From Gerris lacustris (taxonomy: Eukaryota > Arthropoda > Insecta > Hemiptera > Gerridae): a stretch of 64,000 nucleotides of DNA. Below the pieces are notes generated by a model. The model searched no databases, was not told where the DNA came from, and was given only the letters and a program-made list of their open reading frames with translations. Both the position numbers and the translations under genes were made by a program. Of the stretch, positions 44,101 to 53,684 are shown piece by piece (position 1 is the stretch's first letter; each line of letters starts with the position of its first letter). The stretch is from NCBI GenBank assembly GCA_951217055.1, contig OX578280.1:1364001-1428000 (forward strand). The letters run 5' to 3'.

Positions 44101-46721
44101 GTGAAAGGCATTACATGGATGATTACCTAGACAGTGTACATTCGGAAGAAGAGGCTATCCAGCGGATTAAAGAAGTTGCGCACATACACGCTTCTGGAGG
44201 TTTCATTATGCATGAGTGGCTCAGCAACTCAGAGTTGGTATTGAACTCTACAAGGAACATCAACGTCAGTGAGGAAAATTCACCAACAACGAGTGCGGCA
44301 ATGAAAGAACTGGGTAATGCTGGGATAGGATTGGTTAAAGGTAAAGTTTTAGGTTTATTGTGGGACCCTAGAAATGACACGCTTAAGTATGAACTAAGGT
44401 TTAGCAAGCTGAAGCCAGGCGTATTAAACGAGCAGTACAAACCAACAAAACGTGAAGTGACCCAAGCAGTTATGGCGGTGTTTGATCCATTAGGATTAGC
44501 GGCGAACATCATGGTACAAGGCAAGATGCTCATGCAACGATTATGGCGCGCAGGAATAAGCTGGGACCAGCCTCTCCTTGAAGAGCAGAAACCTTTGTGG
44601 CAGCGTTGGATTCGCGATTTGGAAAAAATTCGGGCGCTTGAGGTACCACGGTGCTATAAAGGTTCGGTTTTAACTGCTGCAGACATTAGTTTACATGTGT
44701 TTTGTGATGCCAGCGAAGAGGCATATGCTGCAGTAGCATACTTTAGGGTAGTGGGAAGCACGGGTGTTGAGGTTTCGTTTATAGCCGCAAAGTCACGGGT
44801 AGCGCCTTTGAAGCCTGTCACGATCCCTAGGCTAGAACTGCAAGCAGCAGTTTTGGGCAGCAGATTAGCCAAAAATATTGTGGAAAACCACAGCATAGCT
44901 ATAACATCTCTAAATTTATGGACTGACTCCCAAGCTGTGTTGTGTTGGTTAAAATCGGGGCCTCATAGGTTCAAGACGTTTGTAGCTCACAGGGTCGCAG
45001 AAGTTCAAGAACTGACCAAAGATGCAACGTGGCGGTGGGTTCCAAGCCAGCTAAATCCTGCAGATCTTGCAACAAAATATCATTCCAATTACAATCCAAC
45101 ATTCTGGATGGAGGGGCCACAGTTTTTACAAGTGAAAGAACAAAGCTGGCCAAAACCAAATGTACACCACGAGGCAACATTAGATCGGCAAGTCTTAGAG
45201 ATAAAACCTCAAACTGTTAATGTAATCACCACTAAAAAGGAGGATTATATAGAAGCTCTGCCATCAGTGTTTTGCACCAATCGATGGCTGAAATTAGTGC
45301 GAAGCACAGCCCGCATGTTAAAGTTTATTGATCTGTGCAGAAAACATGTGACAGAAAAGAAGATCGACCCTAGTGATATCAAGAGAGCAGAAGTGTGCTG
45401 GAGTAAGTTAGTGCAGCGAGAGTGCTTTCTAACTGATGTTAAAGATCTCCAAGCGGAAAGAAAACTTAGCATGAAGAGCAGACTAATAGGGCTTTCCCCA
45501 TATTGTGACGAAGCAGGAGTGCTACGCGTAGGCGGTCGTGTCGAAAGGATAAAGGATGTCAGTTGGGATGCGCGTCATCCTGTTATTTTAGCACCAGAAC
45601 ACAGGTACACCGAGCTACTAATTCTCCACTATCATTGCGCTTTAGGACACGCGAACAACAACACTGTTATCAATAACGTCCGGCAGAAATTTTGGATTCC
45701 AAGACTACGGCAAGTAGTCAAGAAAGTTGTTAGTAGGTGTATGGAATGCCGAGTCAAAAAAGCTAAGCCAAACCCACCTTTAATGGCGGCATTACCAGCT
45801 TGTCGCTTAGGGCACCATATGAGACCTTTTACATTTACAGGTTTAGATTATTTCGGTCCTTTCAACGTGACAATTGGAAGAAGACGCGAGTTGCGGTATG
45901 GTGTTTTGTTCACGTGCTTAACAGTACGAGCTGTACACCTGGAGATAGCAAACTCGCTAACCACTGATAGCGCCATACTTGCCATTAGAAGATTTATAAG
46001 TCGCAGAGGGGAGCCGAAAGAATTCTGGTCAGACAACGGCACTAATCTTCGAGGGGCCGAGAGTGAACTCCGTAGAGCTCGTTTGGAGATCAATCAGGAC
46101 AGGCTAGAACAACATCTAGCTCGGTACCACGAGACGAAGTGGAAATTCATATCCCCGGCGTCACCTCATATGGGTGGTGCTTGGGAAAGATTAGTAAGAT
46201 CAGTAAAGACGGCACTAAATGCCATTATGTCGGATAGAGTTGTCAGAGAGGAGGTACTTTCAACATTAATGGTGGAAGCAGAAAATATTGTCAATCAAAG
46301 ACCATTGACGGACGTACCAGTGGAGTCAGAAGCTGATGAGGCACTTACGCCAAATCATTTTCTAAAGGGGTCATCTAGCGGATCACCATCACCGGGTGTT
46401 TTTACTGATGATGATCTAAACCTAAGACGGCAATGGAGAATTGCTGAGCGATTGGTTGACCACTTTTGGCATAGATGGGTGCGCGAGTATATGCCGACAT
46501 TAACGCGAAGAACCAAGTGGCAGAAACCAAGTGAACCAATTAAGGAAGGTGACCTGGTGGTGCTGGTAGACCAGAGAGGCAAAAGGAACACTTGGCCGAG
46601 AGGAGTGATCGCTGCCACTTTCCCCGGACAGGATGGTCAGGTGAGGGTTGTTGATGTCCGTACAGTGAACGGTGTTCTTCGAAGACCAGCGACTTCGATC
46701 GCAAAGATTGATGTACAATGA
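41190..46721 (+). CDS. BEL/Pao gag-pol polyprotein
   Basis: Polyprotein of 1843 residues from the first ATG. The frame is open back to a GTG at 41163, but ATG at 41190 is the natural start. Residues about 50-120 are Glu/Lys/Arg-rich and probably coiled-coil. The gag domain starts near F193 (FSGDPVEWPAF, DUF1759-like). Two CX2CX4HX4C zinc knuckles follow, the first at C416. The retropepsin motif LLDSGSSV has catalytic D548. Reverse transcriptase begins near 852 and has YMDD at 975-978. RNase H residues are D1173 (FCDAS), E1216 (PRLELQ) and D1246 (WTDSQ). Integrase has an HHCC-type zinc region (YHCALGHAN...CMECR) and D1553 (GLDYFGPF), D1615 (WSDNGTN), E1666 (GGAWERL). The C-terminus (RRQWRIAERLVDHFWHRW...EGDLVVL) fits DUF5641. 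No stop, frameshift or missing catalytic residue was seen, and length is normal for the group. Confidence 0.97.
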   Translation: MLTRAKGLELEQARKLDLKSGEEANSESAVTTIPVETGEPAGGSVTEVACSRSSRASVCSEQRRQLELQLKTEEKIARLRQEARDEKTALLRLEQQIEELKLQEQSRRGSRCSSRTSIRTENDMAVPDITEERTKTWVNSVTAEKVAKVKNNIHFKTACQVEGQDSKTKVETVEPKFAHFLARQTGFRELLPFSGDPVEWPAFIAHYERTALACNYSPEENAVRLQKALKGKAREAVEGLLPYPNCVSTVLDTLKIRFGRPEYIVKRLILNAQKIKTLKDEKLDSLLDFATAVLNIVVALQNLNCPAHLENPQLLEDLVNKLPPRMRLEWGEHILTTNESGLIQFNRWMQRKSNARCMVSTPVFVQGHSSGHRKDSKTVLLARDEVLAPNRDAIENVATVDSAHQPSGATPRKQVCVYCNSALHTVRKCSEFFKMSVTDRRSWVADNKRCYVCLLESHFAARCRLKKRCGEGGCKARHNALLHVEKTAINMTSEISKHAEYKNEQIGGTSMLPKSCNVTKGSNVVLLSVLPVTLKGPSKEVRTYALLDSGSSVTLCDAKIAQELGCIEGAKAAEDALELQWVNGQVAVNDSFRINLSIKGTHLSKYFELKNVRTVPNLALPQQTLNTKDVTAQWPQFNRVPLSNLNNIRPTLLIGQDNWRLLVAREVLEGPAEGPVATKTRLGWTLHGKMEVSSGHGERSVASVLCMHDFNDTNSDIYLHDLIKTSFALDDYGVKPTTNIEKAEDQRARNLLKITTRRREPHRWETGLLWRDDEVRMPASRSAAMRRLHLIEKRMDRDCQFAMAYTAKMNDFIDKGYARKLSGNEVKSLLTSNKAWYLPHMPVVNPNKPNKLRIVFDAAAKVSGVSLNSSLLKGPDNFSSMLGIIYKFRQGEIAFSGDIREMYCQIGIISEDQPAQLFLWRGTERQTPPEIYVMQVMIFGAVCSPFAAQEIRNINAKLFEDTYPEAVGAICERHYMDDYLDSVHSEEEAIQRIKEVAHIHASGGFIMHEWLSNSELVLNSTRNINVSEENSPTTSAAMKELGNAGIGLVKGKVLGLLWDPRNDTLKYELRFSKLKPGVLNEQYKPTKREVTQAVMAVFDPLGLAANIMVQGKMLMQRLWRAGISWDQPLLEEQKPLWQRWIRDLEKIRALEVPRCYKGSVLTAADISLHVFCDASEEAYAAVAYFRVVGSTGVEVSFIAAKSRVAPLKPVTIPRLELQAAVLGSRLAKNIVENHSIAITSLNLWTDSQAVLCWLKSGPHRFKTFVAHRVAEVQELTKDATWRWVPSQLNPADLATKYHSNYNPTFWMEGPQFLQVKEQSWPKPNVHHEATLDRQVLEIKPQTVNVITTKKEDYIEALPSVFCTNRWLKLVRSTARMLKFIDLCRKHVTEKKIDPSDIKRAEVCWSKLVQRECFLTDVKDLQAERKLSMKSRLIGLSPYCDEAGVLRVGGRVERIKDVSWDARHPVILAPEHRYTELLILHYHCALGHANNNTVINNVRQKFWIPRLRQVVKKVVSRCMECRVKKAKPNPPLMAALPACRLGHHMRPFTFTGLDYFGPFNVTIGRRRELRYGVLFTCLTVRAVHLEIANSLTTDSAILAIRRFISRRGEPKEFWSDNGTNLRGAESELRRARLEINQDRLEQHLARYHETKWKFISPASPHMGGAWERLVRSVKTALNAIMSDRVVREEVLSTLMVEAENIVNQRPLTDVPVESEADEALTPNHFLKGSSSGSPSPGVFTDDDLNLRRQWRIAERLVDHFWHRWVREYMPTLTRRTKWQKPSEPIKEGDLVVLVDQRGKRNTWPRGVIAATFPGQDGQVRVVDVRTVNGVLRRPATSIAKIDVQ

Positions 46722-46731
46722 ACAACATACT

Positions 46732-46748
46732 CTTTGGGGTGGGAAAAT
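46732..46748 (+). promoter_or_regulatory. Purine-rich tract before 3' LTR
   Basis: GGGGTGGGAAAAT lies directly upstream of the 3' LTR, the place of the plus-strand primer in LTR elements. The tract is interrupted by pyrimidines. Confidence 0.6.
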
Positions 46749-46939
46749 TGTAAATAATTTATTTAGCTTGGTTGCTATGACATTTGTTTTGTTTTGATTT
46801 GTATTATTTAAAAAAATAAATTTCAGTTGCCTTCTTCGAAGTGTCAACGTTAGACGTGAATTTGTCTTTTCAATTTTCTTTCTCTATACTTTATCATTAT
46901 TGTTTAAGTCCTTTGCTCGCCGCTTAGTATAACTCAACA
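46749..46939 (+). repeat. 3' LTR of the BEL/Pao element
   Basis: 191 bp, same sequence as 40952-41142 on direct reading. The polyprotein stop is 27 bases upstream. Confidence 0.96.
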
Positions 46940-47180
46940 AAAACAAATAAAATAACTTGCGGTTTTTTCCGAACTAACTTTCCGTACAGCAAAATTTGCT
47001 GAAAACCAATTAAATTCTGCTGAAAGATGGCTAAAAGTATTAAAATAATGCATTGTCATCGTGTTCTGAGCTATACTAAAAGTTTCAAATGTCTAGCTAT
47101 TCGGGAAGTTAGTTAGAAATCGATTGCCAGATTTGTACCGGACAAACAAACAAGAAAGCAAGCTAATAAAAACGTAGTAA
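46940..47180 (+). repeat. Family R copy 2, right part
   Basis: It starts with the duplicated AAAAC, then AACTTGCGG, CCGAACTAACTTTCCGTACA, GCTGAAAGATGGCTAAAAGT and AGCAAGCTAATAAAAACGTA, continuing exactly where copy 1 continues after its single AAAAC. Confidence 0.88.
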
Positions 47181-47204
47181 AAAATACTCTGTGTATTTCT
47201 GTAT

Positions 47205-47670
47205 GTAGTCTGCCAATCTCACGCGTCCCATGTTGTATACTTTAATTTATTGTATACTATTAAAACTTTTTTTTTGTCAAATTTATTTAATTTTTCCTCG
47301 TTTTTTAAAACTGTCAAAATTGATTTGATTTTTAACATTAAATAAATTATCAATTTAGCAAAATGTAAGAAGCACAGACGGTCCACCAACCATCCAAATT
47401 TCATAAAAAAGATTAGTGCTTTTGATGATATAGCTGTAAATAAATGTATGTTTGTGCGCATGTGGAAGAGAATCAAATGGATCCATAAGGTTGAAACTTA
47501 TATAGAACCAACAATGGGCTAATTATGGCTTGCCATTTAAATTTCAATAAAATCGGACGAGTATACTATTGTCTGAAACGGATTTCTGTCTTGGAATATT
47601 TGAAATCGGAGACCTAAAAATTGTTTCGTTCTTCAAAACGATCACATAGCTTCCGTTACCAAAATTATAT
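47205..47670 (+). repeat. Family E copy, internally rearranged
   Basis: Remnant start module (AGTCTGCCAAT, CATGTTGTATACTTTA), then ATGTATGTTTGTGCGCATGT, GGATTTCTGTCTTGGAATAT and GATCACATAGCTTCCGTTAC; the hairpin half after TTACC is missing. The CAGA run is also missing. Confidence 0.7.
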
Positions 47671-48249
47671 ACAAATTTTAACAAAAGAATCCAAATTACA
47701 TATTAACAAATAAAACAAAAGGGCGAAAAAAGGCAGGCGTAAAAAACATACAGAACTATTAGTCTATTTAAAAGGAAAATAAATGAATGTGATTCATATG
47801 GTGGTACAAAATGCATCTGTCTTGATGTTGTATGCGAAGTACAATTGAATAGTAAATACATAATTATAGAGAAGGAAGCTAGCATTAAGATGAGTGCATG
47901 GTTCCGAGGTAAACAAACGAGACATGAGGCAGAACAGTGAATACAGCTAACAGAAGAATGCACAGATAATATGTGTCAAGGACTCGAAGATTCCGTCCGT
48001 AAGAAATTCTTATCTCAATGGATAATTTTCCCCTTCTTTTCACCTTAAACAGGAGATGAAGAGGAAAGACCTTCACGTAAATAGCATCACTGGAAAGCAA
48101 CCAGAAATCCCGTTAGATTCGTACACCATTCAACAACTATTCACAAAAAATAAACCTAATAGCTTATAATACGTGGACTTCGTATACAGTTCAACAAGAA
48201 AAATATATTCATAACTAGAAATTCTCTATTTCAAATTATCAGCTGTATT
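47671..48249. other. Unassigned sequence
   Basis: Minus-strand frames at 47703-47963 and 47885-48100 have no family features; no gene called. Confidence 0.4.
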
Positions 48250-48500
48250 AATAATCTATATAAATAAAAATGAATGTTTGTCTGTCTGTCTGTATCTTAT
48301 GCCTGTCTAAACCGTGTTCATTCGATCTCGACGGATCTTTGGGGAATGGTGGGACGCATGCCCGAAAAGGTTTCTGAGTTAGTAAAACTATGTATAAATT
48401 TTGGTACACTGGGGTACCAGGTACAAAAATGTCTAAGTAATGAAAACCTTTAATGATAAATATCGTTGAAAAGCTCTGAAAGGTACGGTAAGCAAATTCA
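48250..48500 (+). repeat. Probable mobile-element end with (TGTC)n
   Basis: TATATAAATAAAAATGAATG followed by TTTGTCTGTCTGTCTGT and TCGATCTCGACGGATC resembles a widespread insect repeat start, but there is no second copy in this window to define its limits. Confidence 0.4.
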
Positions 48501-49454
48501 CTGAATACGTAAGCTCGTTTGCAAATGTTTGACTCTCTCGACGAATCTTTAGCATATCATAAAACCTTAAAGAACCAAAGAAGCTTATTCATCGAAAAAA
48601 ATTTATATAATCCCTACTTAAATAAATTTCTTTTTATTTAGTAATAAAAATGTTTATTTCAACACCAAATACATACAAAATAATTTTAACAGAAACGTTA
48701 TCCAGTAATGCCTTTAAAAAATTATTTTGTATATATTTTATCTTGAAATATAATGTTTTATTAATATTACTGAATTTCAAATAAAATTGGGCACTTCATT
48801 AGATTGTTACTCCCCTTTATTGTTTTTGAATATAAACGACTTTAACTAAACAACCAAAAAGAAAAAGGGATGTTTAGTCCAATGTACTTTTGTACAAAGG
48901 AATAACACTCTTCCGTTTTTATAAGGGGAGTAACAATCTAAAGAAGTGCCTAAAATGATACAATATTTTTTTAACGGTCTTCGCTCTAATATAATTTAAG
49001 TATGCTATTGAATTATGAAATAATAATACACTTTATAAAATAAGGTACAAGGTCTTGTTCTCGTAATACTAGGACAGACAAATTACTACTTTTGATAAAA
49101 GAAAAAAAGACATTGAAAATCATTTGTGAATTGAATATTACAAAGTAATAATGACTTGAAAGAAATCGTGTTGCCCTGATCTCCATTTTAGAGAAACATT
49201 ATAAGGTCTATGAAATCGGTTTAGAAACGAGCAAGGACAGATAGAGGTCCAGAGAACAGCGTTAGAAAGGAGTCCGAATCTACCTGCCATCTGAAGGTCG
49301 CAAACAAACGGAATCTAGCAAAATAGTTCCACTGCAATAACCTTACTTCTAGTTCCTACAACCATTACTTGATTCATTATAAGCTTAATTACTCTTCTAG
49401 TTGACCACAAAAACCTAACCACATTGACAAAATAAAAATAATATCAAAAAAATT
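48501..49454. other. Unassigned AT-rich sequence
   Basis: A loose inverted pair (GTTACTCCCCTTTATTG near 48809 and ATAAGGGGAGTAACAATCT near 48921) suggests a small decayed TIR element of about 140 bp. The rest has no visible features. Confidence 0.45.
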
Positions 49455-50062
49455 GGTCCGAGACAACTCCGACAAACTTTCTCATATACGAGTTCATAAT
49501 TACTTAGCCAATGTTCTCCATTTATTAGTTTTCGTAAGTAAGTTTAATTATTATTGAAAAATATATCAAAATTTACCATAATAATAACTTTTCCTGGGCG
49601 GGGAATCGAACCCAGGCTCTCTCCGTCCCTGTTTTAAGCTATTTTCTCAGGAATTAGATTTTTCCCGGGAAAAACGGCTTATATTGTTAGATTCGTATTT
49701 AAATCGACTACATTTTAGAACTTTTTAATCAAAATCGTCGGAACCGTTTTCGAGAAATAATTTTTTTTAACGTTTTTTCAGAGTTTTATGGGGGTGGCGC
49801 CCCCAAATTTAGAGCTAAAATTAATTTATCGATTTCGCCTCGGGGTATAATTTTTCTGAACATGTATGCCAAATTTCGTCAAAATCGGCCCAGTAGTTTA
49901 GGCTCCAGGCGTCTGCACAGACAGACGCCAGACGACGGATAGACATTTTTTAAAAACTACTTTTTTGGACTCAGGGGACCTCAAAACGTGTAAATTCCTG
50001 AAAATCTCAAAATCAAATTTTCGCGCCATCACAATACTTTCTCTTTATATGAGAAAGTAAAA
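49455..50062 (+). repeat. Dispersed repeat family A, best full-length copy
   Basis: It contains CCGAGACAACTCCGACAAAC, the T-arm complement GGCGGGGAATCGAACCCAGG, CTCAGGAATTAGATTTTTCC, CCAAATTTCGTCAAAATCGG, CACAGACAGACGCCAGACGA and TTTTTTGGACTCAGGGGACC. It ends with hairpin ACTTTCTC-TTTATAT-GAGAAAGT at about 50034-50056. The start (AACTTTCTCATATACGAG) resembles the inverted end, so the copy has short TIR-like ends too. Confidence 0.88.
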
Positions 50063-50749
50063 AGTTACTGTAAGTAATATATCGTACGATTGTAATATCG
50101 ATTTCTAAGCAGTAGGAATGAATGGAAAAATAGAAAAAATATTGAGTCGCAGTCAGATTCAATACAAGGTATTAATTCGTCAACGTTGAAAAATGTGTTA
50201 AGGTTCTTTCATGACGACTTCTATAACAATACGAAAGTGTAAATTGGGGATCTTATAATTGTTACGAAGCGTAGACATTTTAGATGTGAATGTCTCCATC
50301 ATGACCTTTTATTTTCACTGGTAACAGATAAACTGTCAAATTGTTTCAATGTAATTCAACCGATTTCATAAACATTATCATCAGGGTAACAAGATTACAT
50401 CAAAAAGCGATTATTACACTAGGCATCGCGTGGCTCTATCATTGAAGCGAGCGTATTGCAATGAAATACTGAATATTGAAATTTATTAATCACGATGAAT
50501 GTCATAGTTGAAGAGGGGAGGGAGGGGTAGAGTGGGGGTACTTGGTACAAAGATTTACTTCCTAAACAAACCTATACACTACACTACTATAAGAATCTTA
50601 ACCACCCGCAATAGCTTTTAAACAATTATTATAAATGTATCACTTCACAACTCAAAAACTTCTGCTTGCATCAAGTTGAAATTTTACATGCCTGTTTCAA
50701 TTGTACTTTAGACGATTTATATGAAGTTTTATTAAAATCATTACATTAG
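50063..50749. other. Unassigned sequence
   Basis: Nothing supported; a G-rich patch lies at about 50510-50540. Confidence 0.4.
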
Positions 50750-51320
50750 AACGTAAGATATCGGTAAAATGGTTGTTTTCTCTATTTTAAACGTTTAGGT
50801 CCGCTTTAATAGTTTTTGCGATCTTTATTAATTCAAGAGGTGTCGTTGTTGGTTTTACTAAAAAATGTTATTTTTAAAAAAATATGATGATAGAATATTA
50901 TCCCGTCGTGAAATTCCAATTTTAACTTTGAAGCTCACGTTTACGCGAGCATTGCGAGCGAACTTTTGGACGTATTACTCTGCCAAACGAACTCAGCCTG
51001 AGTATAAGTAAAAGGAACATGTATACCAAATTTCAACTAAATCGGTCAACTTTTACTCAAGTTATCGATAACTACGGGAGACATACAGAGAGAAATAGAC
51101 CTCCGCACTTCTCTGTATGTCTCCCGTAGTTTTTGATAATTGTAATTTGATTTAAAGTAAAGTTAATCTTTCCGTAGTATGAATACTACCAAAAACTTAA
51201 AAATTTGAATTTCAAGTTATCGTCGGAAACGTGAAAGTTACACACAGACAGACAGACAATATGCATATTTCGTTGAATGTAAGAAGCTCGCTTAGGCTCG
51301 CTTCAACTATATTCTGCAAT
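50750..51320 (+). repeat. Family G copy split by a palindromic SINE
   Basis: The left part shares AAGAGGTGTCGTTGTTGGTT, GCTCACGTTTACGCGAGCAT and GTATACCAAATTTCAACTAA with family E. The right part has TCAAGTTATCGTCGGAAACG, CAGACAGACAGACAAT and the G end (AGCTCGCTTAGGCTCGCTTC). The SINE lies at 51068-51211. Confidence 0.75.
51057..51222 (-). mobile_element. Palindromic SINE, second copy, 11-bp duplication
   Basis: TCAAGTTATCG occurs at 51057-51067 and 51212-51222; families E at 33520 and 36180 show it once. The 144-bp insert has inverted arms ACTACGGGAGACATACAGAG / CTCTGTATGTCTCCCGTAGT around a 16-nt loop, then TTGATAATTGTAATTTGATT and CTACCAAAAACTTAAAAATT. Compared with 16289-16485 reversed, the tRNA-like loop has been lost. 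Confidence 0.85.
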
Positions 51321-51784
51321 ATGTAATACAGATATTTTATACATTTTTATAAGTTAAAGCATCATCATTTGATGAAGTGAAATAATGTGACATCTTAATA
51401 TAACAGTACTATAAGCAGTAATGACATCGAGGTGTTGTTAAAAGATAGAGGAAACAGCCGGAACAAAGTTTTAAGTATCGGCATTGACAGGAGAGAGGGT
51501 CTTACATAAATAAAGCCCTTCCTTTGAGACTTGAAGTCCCACAGGGTGTTGAGCTTTACAGCCTCCTTGTATCTGGATGCTGAGTTAGACAATCTGGGGC
51601 TGAGATTTGATAATTCAGCTTAGAGCTCACACCTGTTCTTAACCCTTAATAACCTAGCGTTGCCATATGGCAACAGCAAAACCCCCTCCCTTTATTATTG
51701 TCTGGAGAGGTCCAAGTTAATATTAAACTTTATAAATGTTAATATTATGTCAAAAGCAGGACTAAATTAATTTTTTATCATTAT
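51321..51784. other. Unassigned sequence
   Basis: No repeat partner or gene recognised. Confidence 0.4.
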
Positions 51785-52300
51785 TAGGGTCCGTAGGCAA
51801 AACCAAGGACCCTTATATTTTCCTGCGTGTGTCTGTCCGTCCGTCCCCTCGCGTGGTCTCACGGCTACACCTTTCGTCCGATCACTTTGAAATTTGGCAT
51901 GTATGTGTCTTGTACCTACCCACATATTTTAAAAATATAGCGACTTAAAAAAAAATATATTTCAACAAAATTAGGGTAAAAAAACTGAAGGGTTAAATTT
52001 TTTTAATTTTTTTTCGACACCGTAAGGGGTATCATATGAAAGGGTACGTCTAGCTGATTACAAAAATATATAATTCTTATTTTATAACTTTGATAGGGCG
52101 AGCGTAGGCAAGTTTGAAGTGGGTGTGAAACGTGTCCCCTCCTTCTATCTCGCTTATGTGAAGTGCAAAAAATCTGAAAAAATTCCTGAACATTCTTTGA
52201 CCAAAAGTAAAGATACCACTGTTTTGAAATTTCGAAAAAAATATTATTTTATTTTTTATTGACAAAATACGTTTTTTTATAATTATGGTTTTTCGATGTA
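51785..52300 (+). repeat. Dispersed repeat family H, copy 1
   Basis: It opens with the hairpin AGGGTCCGTAGGCAAAACCA-AGGACCCT, then TCCTGCGTGTGTCTGTCCGT, a CCGTCCG run, TTTGAAATTTGGCATGTATG, GAGCGTAGGCAAGTTTGAAG and TTCTTTGACCAAAAGTAAAG. It passes near 52310 directly into a family E copy. Confidence 0.85.
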
Positions 52301-52329
52301 TTTATATGGTTGTAGTAAAAATTCCAAAA

Positions 52330-52665
52330 TTGACATTTACTCAAGTTATCGTCACAGGTTTCATAATTCGCCGACACACAGACCGACAGACAGACAGACA
52401 CGAGACCAAAAATGTTCCCTGATGTCTGAAACGGATTTCTGTCTTGGAATTTCTTAAAATCGGCGGCATAAAAGTTTTTCGTTCTTAAAAGTGAACACAA
52501 TGCTTCCGTTACCTTCGGTAAGCTCGGAAGCAAAACAGGGGAAACAATTAAACAAAATTAACAATAATGGCTTATAAATGCATAAAATCAATAAAGTATG
52601 TGATAGAATGCGAGCAAGCTATGTGTTTGTGCCACACCAATTGACAGCCTATTTTTTAAATGTAT
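52330..52665 (+). repeat. Family E copy followed by inverted start module
   Basis: TCAAGTTATCGTCACAGG, CAGACAGACAGACACG, GGATTTCTGTCTTGGAATTT and the perfect hairpin end GCTTCCGTTACCTTCGGTAA / GCTCGGAAGC are followed by the start module in reverse (GCACAAACACATAGC-type, TGGCTTATAAATGCATAAAA, CACCAATTGACAGCCT). This is the mirror of 18101-18605. Confidence 0.8.
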
Positions 52666-53684
52666 GGTTTTTCAGTAAACCTATGATTTGCTAAACAAAC
52701 CCCGCTAAAGGTGTACGAGTCCTAAAGAGAAATCGTATTCCTAATAGATTTTTCGATTCTTTCTGGTGTGACAGCGTTAACCATTAACTACTTTTCGGTT
52801 TTAACTAGGTTTATAATCGATGTACGTTCTTTTGAAACGAAAGAGAGCATGAAGAAGGAAGTGATAAACTCGACTAGAAGTTGCTCGGTAAAGCGAAACT
52901 GCGAGTCGTTGTTATTCGGGTGAAATCGCTTCTCAGATTAATGACAGGAGGCGAAATGGCGAAGAACGAAGGAGCCTACGCCTTCACTGGTCTTATACAG
53001 TGAGATCTCGGAGTAATTCACGCCACTGGATCCGACGGAGTTGCGTAACTATCAATCTGGCGGGAGACTGTATCTGAGTTCTCGCGGCAAGCGAAACCAA
53101 AGGCCGCATTATAAAACAGACCTATACTCTGACAATCTAAACTCCGACGTTTTTCCAATATTAAAACCGATTTTTAACATTTTGATATACGAAACTTATA
53201 AAAACTGTTTTTTTATACAATAACAAGGCTTGAGAAACGAATGTTACGCAACCGATGCACTCTGTTCTGTTACGCCATTAATATAGACTTCAATCCTTAA
53301 AAAATATTCTTTCATTTTTTATTTTTAGTGAACGAATCGATTAACAAAAGATTACAATTAAAAATTGAAAAGAAAAAAGAAGAAGCAGGTTACAAAAGTC
53401 AATTAAAAAAACAATATTAAGTTTCACAAAGCCTTAACTGAATGCTGAACTCCCGCAGGTATTTCAAGAGCTCCAGCTTTCTTCATCTCGCCCAATCAAC
53501 CGTTCTTTAAAGAGCAAACATGATCCCTTTAATGCCAAATCACATTATGTACCAATAATAAAAATACATGTTAACCACCCTTAAACTAAAAGATACATTC
53601 ATTTCAATATAATTACGAAAATACAGCTGTAAAACATGAACGTTTCAATTAGGTGACAAAATATATTGTACATATTATATAATA
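52666..53684. other. Unassigned, GC-richer patch at about 52700-53120
   Basis: This patch has balanced composition and no repeat partner in the window, so it is a candidate single-copy host sequence. The longest frame (53041-53223) is 60 codons with no recognised domain. No exon can be supported. Confidence 0.4.

Larger units (their letters stand above)
40952..46939 (+). mobile_element. Intact BEL/Pao LTR retrotransposon
   Basis: A 5988-bp element made of two 191-bp LTRs that I read as identical, beginning TGTAAAT and ending CAACA, a 5-bp AAAAC duplication, a candidate primer-binding site, one gag-pol frame and a purine-rich tract before the 3' LTR. The domain order (gag, zinc knuckles, protease, reverse transcriptase, RNase H, integrase, C-terminal domain) is that of BEL/Pao. 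No env-like frame follows pol. Identical LTRs imply a recent insertion. It lies inside family R, and copy 1 of R at 9092-9446 shows the unoccupied site. Confidence 0.97.

Noticed and set aside
46722..46748. An env-like gene in the BEL/Pao element
   Set aside because: Only 27 bases separate the pol stop from the 3' LTR.
41177..46847. Many minus-strand and other-frame open frames of 60-156 codons across the BEL/Pao element
   Set aside because: They are shadows of the gag-pol frame without motifs, ordered only by its codon composition.
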